From an uncultured Clostridium sp. (GTDB lineage: Bacteria; Bacillota; Clostridia; Lachnospirales; Lachnospiraceae): DNA of 11,635 nucleotides. A program made the position numbers and the translations under genes. Shown in pieces: positions 1-6,130 of the stretch. The stretch's first letter is position 1. Each line of letters begins with the position of its first letter. Where the stretch lies: assembly GCA_945946715.1 (NCBI GenBank), contig CAMEWU010000056.1:1-11635 (forward strand), read 5' to 3'. The notes below the pieces were generated by a model. It saw only the letters and a list, made by a program, of their open reading frames with translations, was not told the origin of the DNA and did not search any database.

Positions 1-9
1 ACTAGCCAT
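1..9 (-). CDS. Start of a further gene, probably flgN (partial)
   Basis: Only an ATG (9-7) followed by codons for Ala and Ser is visible before the window ends. It lies 21 bases after the flgM stop codon and has an AGGA about 8 bases upstream of the ATG, so it looks like a genuine translation start. In Firmicutes the gene after flgM is normally flgN, the chaperone for the hook-filament junction proteins FlgK and FlgL. That identity comes from gene order alone; the sequence shows only three codons. Confidence 0.4.
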
Positions 10-30
10 GCTGATAATCCTATCCTTCCC

Positions 31-318
31 TTACATGGTACGCTCTGCATAAGCCGACATCAGTTTTTCTGCAAAGCTTTCATTGCTGACATTATAAGTA
101 CCATTCTGAATCGCAGTTTTCAATTCGTCCACTTTGTTCTGACGAACGTCCGGCACATTTGCCAACGCTGACTTTGCAATCTGCATATCTTTGCCAATAG
201 AAGAAAATGATACCTGATCCGTGGTATTTACATTTCCGGTATAGCCGGCCTTTCCAGTCTTTCTGGTCTTACCAACACCGTACAACTGACTAATCTGGTT
301 ATAAGCATCTATACGCAT
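31..318 (-). CDS. flgM: Anti-sigma-28 factor FlgM
   Basis: FlgM binds and inhibits the flagellar sigma factor sigma-28 (FliA/SigD) until the hook-basal body is complete, holding back late genes such as flagellin. The 95-residue product has the family layout: a polar, probably disordered N-terminal half, then a C-terminal sigma-binding region. That region (roughly residues 34-90) includes the DQVSFSSIGKDMQIAKSAL segment, the PDVR motif near 56 and the NGTYNVSNESFAEKLM helix. Two starts are possible: GTG at 327 and ATG at 318. The AAGGAGG at 331-337 is only 3 bases from the GTG and 12 from the ATG. A second purine stretch (AAGGTGG, 324-330) sits 5 bases from the ATG. I prefer the ATG, which gives MRIDAYNQ, but the GTG would add only three residues. 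A sigma-28 promoter lies just upstream, so FlgM probably belongs to the late class it controls. Confidence 0.9.
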   Translation of the reverse strand: MRIDAYNQISQLYGVGKTRKTGKAGYTGNVNTTDQVSFSSIGKDMQIAKSALANVPDVRQNKVDELKTAIQNGTYNVSNESFAEKLMSAYAERTM

Positions 319-361
319 AATAGCCACCTTCCTCCTTGAAAATAATTCTTCTATACATTAT

Positions 362-388
362 TTATCGTCACTTTCTACATTTACTTTA
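362..388 (-). promoter_or_regulatory. Sigma-28 (FliA/SigD) promoter of flgM
   Basis: On the minus strand TAAAGTAA (388-381) is followed by an 11-base spacer and GACGATAA (369-362). The classical sigma-28 consensus is TAAAGTTT, N11, GCCGATAA. Spacing is exact, the -35 core TAAA is intact, and the -10 differs at one of eight positions. The start of transcription would fall near 354, leaving a leader of roughly 35 bases that holds the flgM ribosome binding site. The match was read by eye; no score was computed. Confidence 0.8.
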
Positions 389-399
389 GCGATTCTTTT

Positions 400-440
400 A
401 AAAAAGAACAGACAGTGCAATTATTCATACACCGTCTGTT
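400..440 (-). terminator. Rho-independent terminator after the symporter gene
   Basis: Reading the minus strand, AACAGACGGTG (440-430) pairs with CACTGTCTGTT (417-407) as an 11-bp stem with one G-U pair and a 12-base loop. A C and six T residues (405-400) follow. It lies about 45 bases past the symporter stop codon and just upstream of the flgM sigma-28 promoter, so it separates the two transcription units. Confidence 0.85.
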
Positions 441-486
441 TCTTTCTCTTAGATTGTTCAAACTGTCAATACAGTTTTCTTCTATA

Positions 487-2013
487 TTATTCACCCAACG
501 AGGTCTTTTCTGTTACAGTCACCTTCTGGTCATAACAGGTAAATATTTCATTCACTGTCTCCTGCTTCATTTTTGGTGTAATCAGACTGACAAGAGGAAC
601 CACAATCAGGCTGGCAACCATTGCTATTGCACCGGCATTAATTGGCGATGCAATAAACTTAAAGAACATATTGGATACCGTCAATCCCACGCCTACTGCA
701 AAGCTTGCCCAAACAGAGGCTTTGGTAACCTTTTTGGAATATAAACCATACATAAATGGTGCCAGAAATGCACCTGCTAACGCACCCCAGGAAATACCCA
801 TAAGCTGTGCAATAAAGGTTGGTGGATTTAACGCAATAACAACTGAAAGAATGATGAAAAATGCTATTAATACCCGCATCACAATCATCTGAGTCTTTTC
901 CTTCATATCTTTCACTACTGTACCTTTAATAAAATCCAGAGTTAATGTAGAGCTGGAAGTCAGTACCAAGGATGATAAAGTAGACATAGATGCTGATAAT
1001 ACCAATACAATTACAATACCAATTAAAATATCCGGTAATGTAGACAGCATTTGTGGCACAATCGCATCATACATTACGCTGCCATCCGATTTATAAATAT
1101 CTGCATCTGCGTATAACCTTGCAAATCCTCCAAGAAAATAACAACCGCCGGAAATAATAATGGCAAATATGGTAGATACCACCGTACCGGTCTTAACTGC
1201 ACGTTCGTCTTTAATTGCATAGAATTTATGTACCATCTGTGGCAGACCCCAGGTACCTAAGGAAGTCAATACTACAACGCCAATCAGATTTACGATATCC
1301 GGGCCAAAGAAAGAAGTAAATGCACCCTTTTGCCCCATAGTCACTGCAATATCACTTTCAATCTCTGACAATTGGAATACAGCTTCATAAAAGCCTCCAT
1401 GTCCATTCAAAACAGCCATAATAACAGCTACAATACCAATGAGCATGATAATGCCCTGAATAAAATCATTTATTGCTGTTGCCATATAACCACCCAGAAT
1501 TACATATACACCAGTCAAAACTGCCATAGTAATAATGCAAGCGGCATATGGAATATCAAACGCCATTGCAAATAGCCGGGACAATCCATTATAAATAGAT
1601 GCAGTATATGGAATCAGGAATATGAAACAGATTGCAGATGCTACTAATTTCAACGCTTTGCTATCATACCGTTTTCCAAAAAAATCCGGCATGGTCGCAG
1701 ATTCCAGTTTCTGGCTCATAACTCTGGTTCTCCGTCCCAGAATCACCCATGCCAACAGACTTCCGATAAAAGCATTTCCAAGTCCTATCCATGTAGATGC
1801 CAGACCGTATTTCCAGCCAAATTGCCCGGCATACCCTACAAATACAACGGAAGAAAAATAGGATGTACCAAATGCAAAGGCGGTCATCCACGGTCCTACA
1901 CTTCTTCCCCCCAATACAAAATCATTCACATTTGTTGCTTTTTTTCTGGAATAGATACCCACTGCAATCATAATTGCAAAGAATACCACCAGCAGAATTA
2001 CTTTTACTGCCAT
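487..2013 (-). CDS. Sodium:solute symporter, SSS (PutP-like) family
   Basis: This is a 508-residue polytopic membrane protein that should couple sodium entry to uptake of a small organic solute. It has about 13 hydrophobic segments, starting with residues 3-20. Family hallmarks are the GGYMATAINDFIQG stretch (174-187), equivalent to the GG..A...D..QG signature of PutP; GTWGLPQMVHKFYAI (253-267); and SASMSTLSSLVLTSSS (340-355), where the Ser/Thr of MSTLS correspond to the Na2 sodium-site region of PutP. Length is typical for the family. The C-terminal tail after about residue 482 is polar and cytoplasmic-like. The ATG at 2013 has AGGAG 7 bases upstream. The gene has its own promoter and terminator and sits between two flagellar genes, an unexpected place for a transporter. 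Proline, pantothenate and other substrates are all possible; the sequence does not decide, so no symbol is given. Confidence 0.9.
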   Translation of the reverse strand: MAVKVILLVVFFAIMIAVGIYSRKKATNVNDFVLGGRSVGPWMTAFAFGTSYFSSVVFVGYAGQFGWKYGLASTWIGLGNAFIGSLLAWVILGRRTRVMSQKLESATMPDFFGKRYDSKALKLVASAICFIFLIPYTASIYNGLSRLFAMAFDIPYAACIITMAVLTGVYVILGGYMATAINDFIQGIIMLIGIVAVIMAVLNGHGGFYEAVFQLSEIESDIAVTMGQKGAFTSFFGPDIVNLIGVVVLTSLGTWGLPQMVHKFYAIKDERAVKTGTVVSTIFAIIISGGCYFLGGFARLYADADIYKSDGSVMYDAIVPQMLSTLPDILIGIVIVLVLSASMSTLSSLVLTSSSTLTLDFIKGTVVKDMKEKTQMIVMRVLIAFFIILSVVIALNPPTFIAQLMGISWGALAGAFLAPFMYGLYSKKVTKASVWASFAVGVGLTVSNMFFKFIASPINAGAIAMVASLIVVPLVSLITPKMKQETVNEIFTCYDQKVTVTEKTSLGE

Positions 2014-2072
2014 TTTCTCTCTCCTCTTCTTACAGCATATTACACGTTTTTAAGACTTTTTTGTCTTTCTAC

Positions 2073-2084
2073 GTCACATGTAAC
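2073..2084. promoter_or_regulatory. Possible operator palindrome at the symporter promoter
   Basis: GTCACATGTAAC is a 12-bp palindrome with one mismatched pair around a perfect ACATGT core. It begins two bases downstream of the predicted -10 box and would cover the transcription start, a usual place for a repressor site. A small hairpin, AAGAC / GTCTT with a six-base loop, lies further into the leader at 2052-2067. No regulator is identified, and a 12-bp near-palindrome can arise by chance in AT-rich DNA. Confidence 0.3.
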
Positions 2085-2086
2085 CT

Positions 2087-2115
2087 ATTGTAGCACAAAT
2101 GCTTTGATAATGCAA
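2087..2115 (-). promoter_or_regulatory. Vegetative (sigma-A type) promoter of the symporter gene
   Basis: On the minus strand TTGCAT (2115-2110) is separated by exactly 17 bases from TACAAT (2092-2087). The -10 is preceded directly by TGC, giving an extended -10 element. Predicted transcription starts near 2080, leaving a leader of about 65 bases before the ATG at 2013. The promoter lies in the short gap after the upstream yvyF-like gene, where no convincing terminator is visible, so read-through from the recD2-comFC operon may also contribute. Confidence 0.75.
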
Positions 2116-2139
2116 TGCGTTAAAGTGTTGAATTCTTTT

Positions 2140-2544
2140 CTATCGATTATCCAAAAACCGCATTCTTGCAGACTCTTTCTGTCTTGGTTCAACCACCGGC
2201 TCCGGTTTCTTTTTAATAGCACTGGCCAGGTTATTTGTCATAGTTGTCTTACAGTTATCACAAAACCGTCCGGTCTTAATCATTGCACCACACTTTTCGC
2301 ATTCCAGACCTACCATGGATGCATCTGAGAACGCCAGACGTTCCTGCCGTACCCACCGCTTAATCTGATTAACAGAAACATCATTTTCTTCTGCCACCAT
2401 TGTAATCGGTGCTTCCGGATGTTCTTTTACATATTTCTTTACTTCCTGAAACTTGTCCTCTAACAGTTTTTCACATGTAGGACAAATTGGTTTTCCAATA
2501 TAATTGAACATCTTGTTACAGTTTTTACAATTTCTTATATCCAT
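2140..2544 (-). CDS. yvyF: YvyF-like flagellar-operon protein with zinc knuckles and a helix-turn-helix
   Basis: This 134-residue protein resembles the YvyF family (TIGR03826, 'flagellar operon protein') found between comFC and flgM in Bacillus. The N-terminus carries CKNC (6-9) and CPTC (21-24), a likely four-cysteine zinc site. A charged helix leads into a probable helix-turn-helix at about 46-70 (PITMVAEENDVSVNQIKRWVRQERL region). A second zinc ribbon follows, CEKC (82-85) and CDNC (95-98), and then a basic, Pro/Glu-rich tail. The architecture suggests a nucleic-acid-binding or regulatory protein, but the biochemical role of the family is not settled to my knowledge. The start is chosen at 2544: the AGGAGG at 2552-2557 is only one base from the alternative ATG at 2550 and an ideal seven bases from 2544. 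The ribosome binding site lies against the comFC stop codon, so the two genes are probably translationally coupled. Confidence 0.82.
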   Translation of the reverse strand: MDIRNCKNCNKMFNYIGKPICPTCEKLLEDKFQEVKKYVKEHPEAPITMVAEENDVSVNQIKRWVRQERLAFSDASMVGLECEKCGAMIKTGRFCDNCKTTMTNNLASAIKKKPEPVVEPRQKESARMRFLDNR

Positions 2545-2551
2545 CTTCATT

Positions 2552-2557
2552 CCTCCT
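2552..2557 (-). promoter_or_regulatory. Ribosome binding site deciding the yvyF-like start
   Basis: AGGAGG on the minus strand, directly after the comFC stop codon (2561-2559). It leaves one base before the ATG at 2550 and seven before the in-frame ATG at 2544, so the second ATG is the likelier initiator. Confidence 0.7.
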
Positions 2558-2558
2558 C

Positions 2559-3293
2559 TTAACGCGAACTAAAATCGTCCATTCCTTTTCCAATACAGAT
2601 ACTGGTAAAATACACCTGTGCAACCCCCGCCTGATGAAGAATCTCCGTGCAGGCTTCAATGGTTGCCCCTGTCGTATAAATATCATCTACCAGTAGCACC
2701 TTGTCTAATTTTACTCCTTTTCCGGCAAAGTGAAAAGCCTTTTTTAAATTACGTAATCTCTCTTTATCATTTAACTCCTTTTGGGGAAGCGTATCCACAT
2801 TCCGAGTTAATTGCCTGTTATAACATGGCACCTGCATTTTTCTACTTAGTCGCCGGGCTATTAATTCTGCCTGATTATATCCCCGAATCTGTTGTTTGTG
2901 TCTGTGAATAGGAATCGGCAGAATCCCATCAAAATGAATTCCGGAAAACTCCATCCCATATCGATTCCAGATTGCCTCACTATAGAAATCTGCATATTCT
3001 CTCCGATTATGATACTTAAATGCTGTCACTCCTTTTTTCAGAGGTTCTGCATAATAAAATACCGGAAATCCCTGAACATAATGCTTGGGGATTCGCTGAC
3101 AGTCACTACAATACTCCTGTTCCTCTTTCCATAATCCTTTTCCGCATTTCATGCAACGGGCACCTGTAATATAAGGAAGCTGACGACTGCATTCCGGACA
3201 TATCAATGGATTTTCCCGGTTTGGCGTTACGATTTCCTGACAAACCGGGCAGCGTCTGGGATAAAGTAAATTAATGGCCGGTACGAAATTCAA
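2559..3293 (-). CDS. comFC: ComFC-family double zinc ribbon phosphoribosyltransferase-like protein
   Basis: A 244-residue member of the ComF/GntX family, required for natural transformation in several bacteria, where it acts in the cytoplasm with the DNA-uptake machinery. The N-terminus has four CxxC pairs (15/18, 32/35, 47/50, 62/65), enough for two zinc sites. The rest is a type I phosphoribosyltransferase fold with the PRPP-binding loop VLLVDDIYTTGAT at 199-211 and the RGYNQAELIA segment at 137-146. No enzymatic reaction is firmly established for the family. The TTG at 3293 is chosen because AAGGAG (3305-3300) lies six bases upstream and no other in-frame start precedes the first zinc site. 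The start overlaps the recD2 end by 23 bp in another frame, so translation is probably coupled. Whether it serves competence here is unknown; no other competence gene is in view. Confidence 0.9.
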   Translation of the reverse strand: MNFVPAINLLYPRRCPVCQEIVTPNRENPLICPECSRQLPYITGARCMKCGKGLWKEEQEYCSDCQRIPKHYVQGFPVFYYAEPLKKGVTAFKYHNRREYADFYSEAIWNRYGMEFSGIHFDGILPIPIHRHKQQIRGYNQAELIARRLSRKMQVPCYNRQLTRNVDTLPQKELNDKERLRNLKKAFHFAGKGVKLDKVLLVDDIYTTGATIEACTEILHQAGVAQVYFTSICIGKGMDDFSSR

Positions 3294-5553
3294 TTCTGTC
3301 TCCTTTCTGCTCCTGTTCCTGTATTGCCTGTTTCAACCCGGAATACCGCTTTTGTTCATCTGCATTATCTACCATTTCGTGGATTTTATATCCATTTCCC
3401 ACAATCACTACACATTTTTTAGCCCGTGTAATTGCAGTATACAGAAGATTGCGATGAAGCAGTATCCGAGGGCCATTCCATATAGGTAAAATTACTGCCG
3501 GATATTCACTCCCCTGTGATTTGTGAATCGTGATAGCATAAGCAAGTTCTAATTCTTCCAGCAGTTTAAAATCATAAGTAACCACCTTATCATCATCCAT
3601 TAATACCTTTACCTGCTCTGCGTAATGATCAATCTCCTGAATGATTCCAATATCGCCATTGAATACCCCCATCCCTTTTTCCTGTTCAAAGTATCCGGAT
3701 TTATCATAAACTGCCCATTCCAGCTTATAATTATTCTTCACCTGCATAACCTTATCCCCTTCCCTGAACAGGATATTCCGGAAGGTATACTCTTTCTTTT
3801 TCTCAGAAGGAGGATTTAAAATTGCCTGCAATTCTTTATTCAAATTCTCTACGCCAAGTTCTCCCTGCCGCATAGGTGTCAATACTTGAACTTCATAAGG
3901 TTTTGCATCCACATATTTGGGCATTTTCTCTGAAACCAGCCTTCCTACCTCTTCAATAATCGCTCTGATTTGATTTCGTGGCAGCAGAAAAAAGTCCCTG
4001 CTCTTATTATCCATAACCGGATAAATTCCGGCATTAATCTTGTGAGCATTTAGCACAATATCGCTGTTTTCTTCCTGCCGGTACACCGTAGATAATTCAA
4101 TTACCGGAAATGCTTTCGAATTAATAACATCTTTCAGCACATTTCCAGGTCCTACACTTGGCAGCTGATTTACATCTCCAACTAAAATCAGATGGGTGCC
4201 AGGTATTATTGCCTGCAGCAATGCATGCGCCAAATATATATCTACCATTGACATTTCATCTATAATGACCACATCCGCTTCCAGCGGATTCTGAGCATTG
4301 CGTTCAAACCGAACCCCGGCATCTTCTTCTACTCCACCATTCAGTTCCAACAGCCGATGAATCGTCTGAGCCTGATAACCGGTAGCTTCTGTCATTCTTT
4401 TTGCTGCCCGTCCGGTAGGGGCTGCCAGTCGAAGTTCCAGACCTTCCTGCTCAAAGTATTGAATTATCGTATTAATAACTGTAGTTTTACCGGTACCGGG
4501 ACCTCCTGTAATAATTACCAAACCGGAAGTGGCCGCCTGACGAACAGCAGAACGTTGCAGTTGATCCAGTTCAATATCTGATTTCTCTTCGATTTTCTTC
4601 AGAATCTCCTGTATCTGATTATCCGGAACGTCATAGGCCAGATTTAAATCTGCCAGCATCCTTGCTGTGTCCAGTTCCTTATAATACTGAGTGCTTCCAT
4701 ATACAGCCAGAGTCCCTTCCATTTCTTTTATAATGATTTTCCGCTCCAGCTGTAATTCTGCCAGCTGATGTTCAATTCCTGTCTGGTACGTGTCCCAAGG
4801 CACATCTGTTCCTTCCGGCACCAGAAAGCTGGTCACCTTTCTTATCAACATTTCTTTTGGAAGATACATATGTCCCAGATTCCCTGACTGATTTAAGGTA
4901 TATAATACAGCAGAACGAATTCGAAATTCCGAATCCTGCCCGATGCCCACCCGTCTTGCGATTTCATCTGCTATTTTAAATCCCACACCTTGTATATCTT
5001 CTGCCAGCTGATAGGGATTTTCTTCCACCACCTTATATAACCGTGGTCCATATTCGTTATAAATCTTTACCGCCAGATGTGCATTGATTCCATATTTGCC
5101 TAAAAACATCATGGCTTGCCGGATATCCTGACTTTCATGAAACTGTATCCCGATTTCTCTGGCCTTTCGTTCCGAAATTCCCTTAATCTCTGACAAGCGT
5201 TCCGGTTCAAACTCAATAATCCGAAAGGTATCTTTTTTGAATTTCTTGACAATATGCATTGCCAGCACCGGGCCAATCCCTTTTATAGCACCAGAACACA
5301 GATAACGCTCCATGCTGTCAACATCTTCCGGCATACGCAGTTCATAACCGGTGATTTTAAACTGGGTTTCATAGTAGGGATGTTTGATTTCTTCTCCCTC
5401 TGCACTTATGTAAAGGCCTGCCTCTGCTCCTTCTACATACCCCACCAGAATATGCGAATCGTCTAAGTCTTCTTTCGTCATAACAGACAGAACCGTATAT
5501 CCGTTTTCTTCATTTCGATATATGATTTTTTCAATATAGCCTTCTATATTCAA
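3271..5553 (-). CDS. recD2: RecD2-type 5'-3' DNA helicase (SF1B)
   Basis: A 760-residue RecD-like ATP-dependent helicase of the kind found in bacteria without a RecBCD partner; it acts in DNA repair and replication-fork maintenance. Residues 1-75 form the N-terminal OB-like region. Tandem helix-hairpin-helix motifs follow (GAIKGIGPVLA near 88-98, KGISERKAREIG near 124-135, DIQGVGFKIADEIA near 186-199). Helicase motifs are complete: Walker A GGPGTGKTT (350-358), Walker B VVIIDEMSM (428-436), GDVNQLPSVGPG (459-470), TVYRQ (489-493), TIHKSQGSEYP (675-685) and LYTAITRAKK (704-713). Length fits the family. The start is TTG at 5553 with AGGAG eight bases upstream; an ATG at 5558 is out of frame and meets a stop after one codon. 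The gene begins shortly after a strong terminator and runs into comFC. Confidence 0.95.
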   Translation of the reverse strand: MNIEGYIEKIIYRNEENGYTVLSVMTKEDLDDSHILVGYVEGAEAGLYISAEGEEIKHPYYETQFKITGYELRMPEDVDSMERYLCSGAIKGIGPVLAMHIVKKFKKDTFRIIEFEPERLSEIKGISERKAREIGIQFHESQDIRQAMMFLGKYGINAHLAVKIYNEYGPRLYKVVEENPYQLAEDIQGVGFKIADEIARRVGIGQDSEFRIRSAVLYTLNQSGNLGHMYLPKEMLIRKVTSFLVPEGTDVPWDTYQTGIEHQLAELQLERKIIIKEMEGTLAVYGSTQYYKELDTARMLADLNLAYDVPDNQIQEILKKIEEKSDIELDQLQRSAVRQAATSGLVIITGGPGTGKTTVINTIIQYFEQEGLELRLAAPTGRAAKRMTEATGYQAQTIHRLLELNGGVEEDAGVRFERNAQNPLEADVVIIDEMSMVDIYLAHALLQAIIPGTHLILVGDVNQLPSVGPGNVLKDVINSKAFPVIELSTVYRQEENSDIVLNAHKINAGIYPVMDNKSRDFFLLPRNQIRAIIEEVGRLVSEKMPKYVDAKPYEVQVLTPMRQGELGVENLNKELQAILNPPSEKKKEYTFRNILFREGDKVMQVKNNYKLEWAVYDKSGYFEQEKGMGVFNGDIGIIQEIDHYAEQVKVLMDDDKVVTYDFKLLEELELAYAITIHKSQGSEYPAVILPIWNGPRILLHRNLLYTAITRAKKCVVIVGNGYKIHEMVDNADEQKRYSGLKQAIQEQEQKGDRIEFRTGH
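3300..3305 (-). promoter_or_regulatory. Ribosome binding site for the TTG start of comFC
   Basis: AAGGAG inside the 3' end of recD2, six bases before the TTG at 3293. It supports initiation at this non-ATG codon within the upstream reading frame. Confidence 0.7.
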
Positions 5554-5561
5554 TCCATTAT

Positions 5562-5566
5562 CTCCT
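5562..5566 (-). promoter_or_regulatory. Ribosome binding site for the TTG start of recD2
   Basis: AGGAG lies eight bases before the TTG at 5553. An ATG at 5558-5556 is only three bases from it and opens a two-codon frame (ATG GAT TGA), so the TTG is the usable start. Confidence 0.7.
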
Positions 5567-5580
5567 GTTCTTAAATTCTT

Positions 5581-5639
5581 AAACAGTCAAAAGGGCTGCC
5601 GAACGAAGACACATATCTGTGCTTCATTCATGGCAGCCC
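5581..5639 (-). terminator. Long hairpin terminator after flgJ
   Basis: On the minus strand GGGCTGCC (5639-5632) pairs with GGCAGCCC (5600-5593). Inside, GAAT pairs with GTTC, GAAG with CTTC and CACA with TGTG around a GATA loop, giving about 20 base pairs with two small bulges. TTTT and then a T-rich stretch (5592-5581) follow. The stem starts about 12 bases after the flgJ stop and closes the mbl-flhO-flhP-flgJ transcription unit. Confidence 0.88.
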
Positions 5640-5650
5640 CATACCATGAT

Positions 5651-6121
5651 TTACATATTCATATTTTGTGCAGTTTCTGTGTCTATCTGTTCTCCAGCTT
5701 CCTGCTCTGCGGTTTCTGAATCTGTTTGCTTCATCCCTGTCTCAACAGTTACTGCTTCTGTTGCCTTTATCTTCGCCGCATTCATATTATTCTTCATAGA
5801 ATCATACAGCATCTGAGCAATCCCCAAATCACCTTTTTCTGAAATGATAGAAGAATATTCCTGCAATATCATATCTCCAAAGTAATCTAGATACTTATTA
5901 TCCTCCTCTTCTTCCGATTTGGGAATACTTTCCTGTACCTGTTTCATTACCTGTTCAACTAAGTAAGCTTCAAATTCCTGACAAGCTTCCATCAATTCAT
6001 CATCGCTTGCTTCCTGCAATGCATTTCCCTTTAACTTGCCCTCTAAAGCCGACGATTTTACACTTCCCACATCATTCTGGGTGTAGTAACCACTATAAAT
6101 ATCACCAATAGAACTAGTCAT
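5651..6121 (-). CDS. flgJ: Flagellar rod-binding protein, single-domain FlgJ
   Basis: A 156-residue protein matching the rod-binding (FlgJ N-terminal) domain, which caps or helps assemble the flagellar rod as it crosses the cell wall. The diagnostic stretch is about residues 41-110: EACQEFEAYLVEQVMKQV, then a loop of acidic residues, then YFGDMILQEYSSIISEKGDLGIAQMLYDSM. The C-terminal muramidase domain of the enterobacterial two-domain FlgJ is missing. Instead there is a short acidic, Thr/Glu-rich tail ending in MNM. That is normal for many non-proteobacterial flagellates rather than a truncation. The ATG at 6121 has AGGTAGGGG upstream, six bases away, and starts 9 bases after the FlhP stop. 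It is the last gene before the terminator. Confidence 0.85.
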   Translation of the reverse strand: MTSSIGDIYSGYYTQNDVGSVKSSALEGKLKGNALQEASDDELMEACQEFEAYLVEQVMKQVQESIPKSEEEEDNKYLDYFGDMILQEYSSIISEKGDLGIAQMLYDSMKNNMNAAKIKATEAVTVETGMKQTDSETAEQEAGEQIDTETAQNMNM

Positions 6122-6130
6122 ATGCTACCC

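Noticed and set aside
2093..2139. A terminator after the yvyF-like gene
   Set aside because: Only a GAATTC palindrome and weak complementarity without a T-tract are present; the stretch is occupied by the symporter promoter.
1822..2328. A 168-codon open frame on the plus strand
   Set aside because: It crosses from the symporter gene through its promoter into the yvyF-like gene, and its translation (many Cys, His, Ser) looks like antisense of real genes.
5556..5558. ATG as the recD2 start
   Set aside because: It is out of frame, followed by one codon and a stop, and only three bases from the AGGAG.
5585..5590. TTGACT as a -35 box for recD2
   Set aside because: It overlaps the terminator T-tract and no -10-like hexamer lies 16-18 bases downstream; that position is the ribosome binding site.
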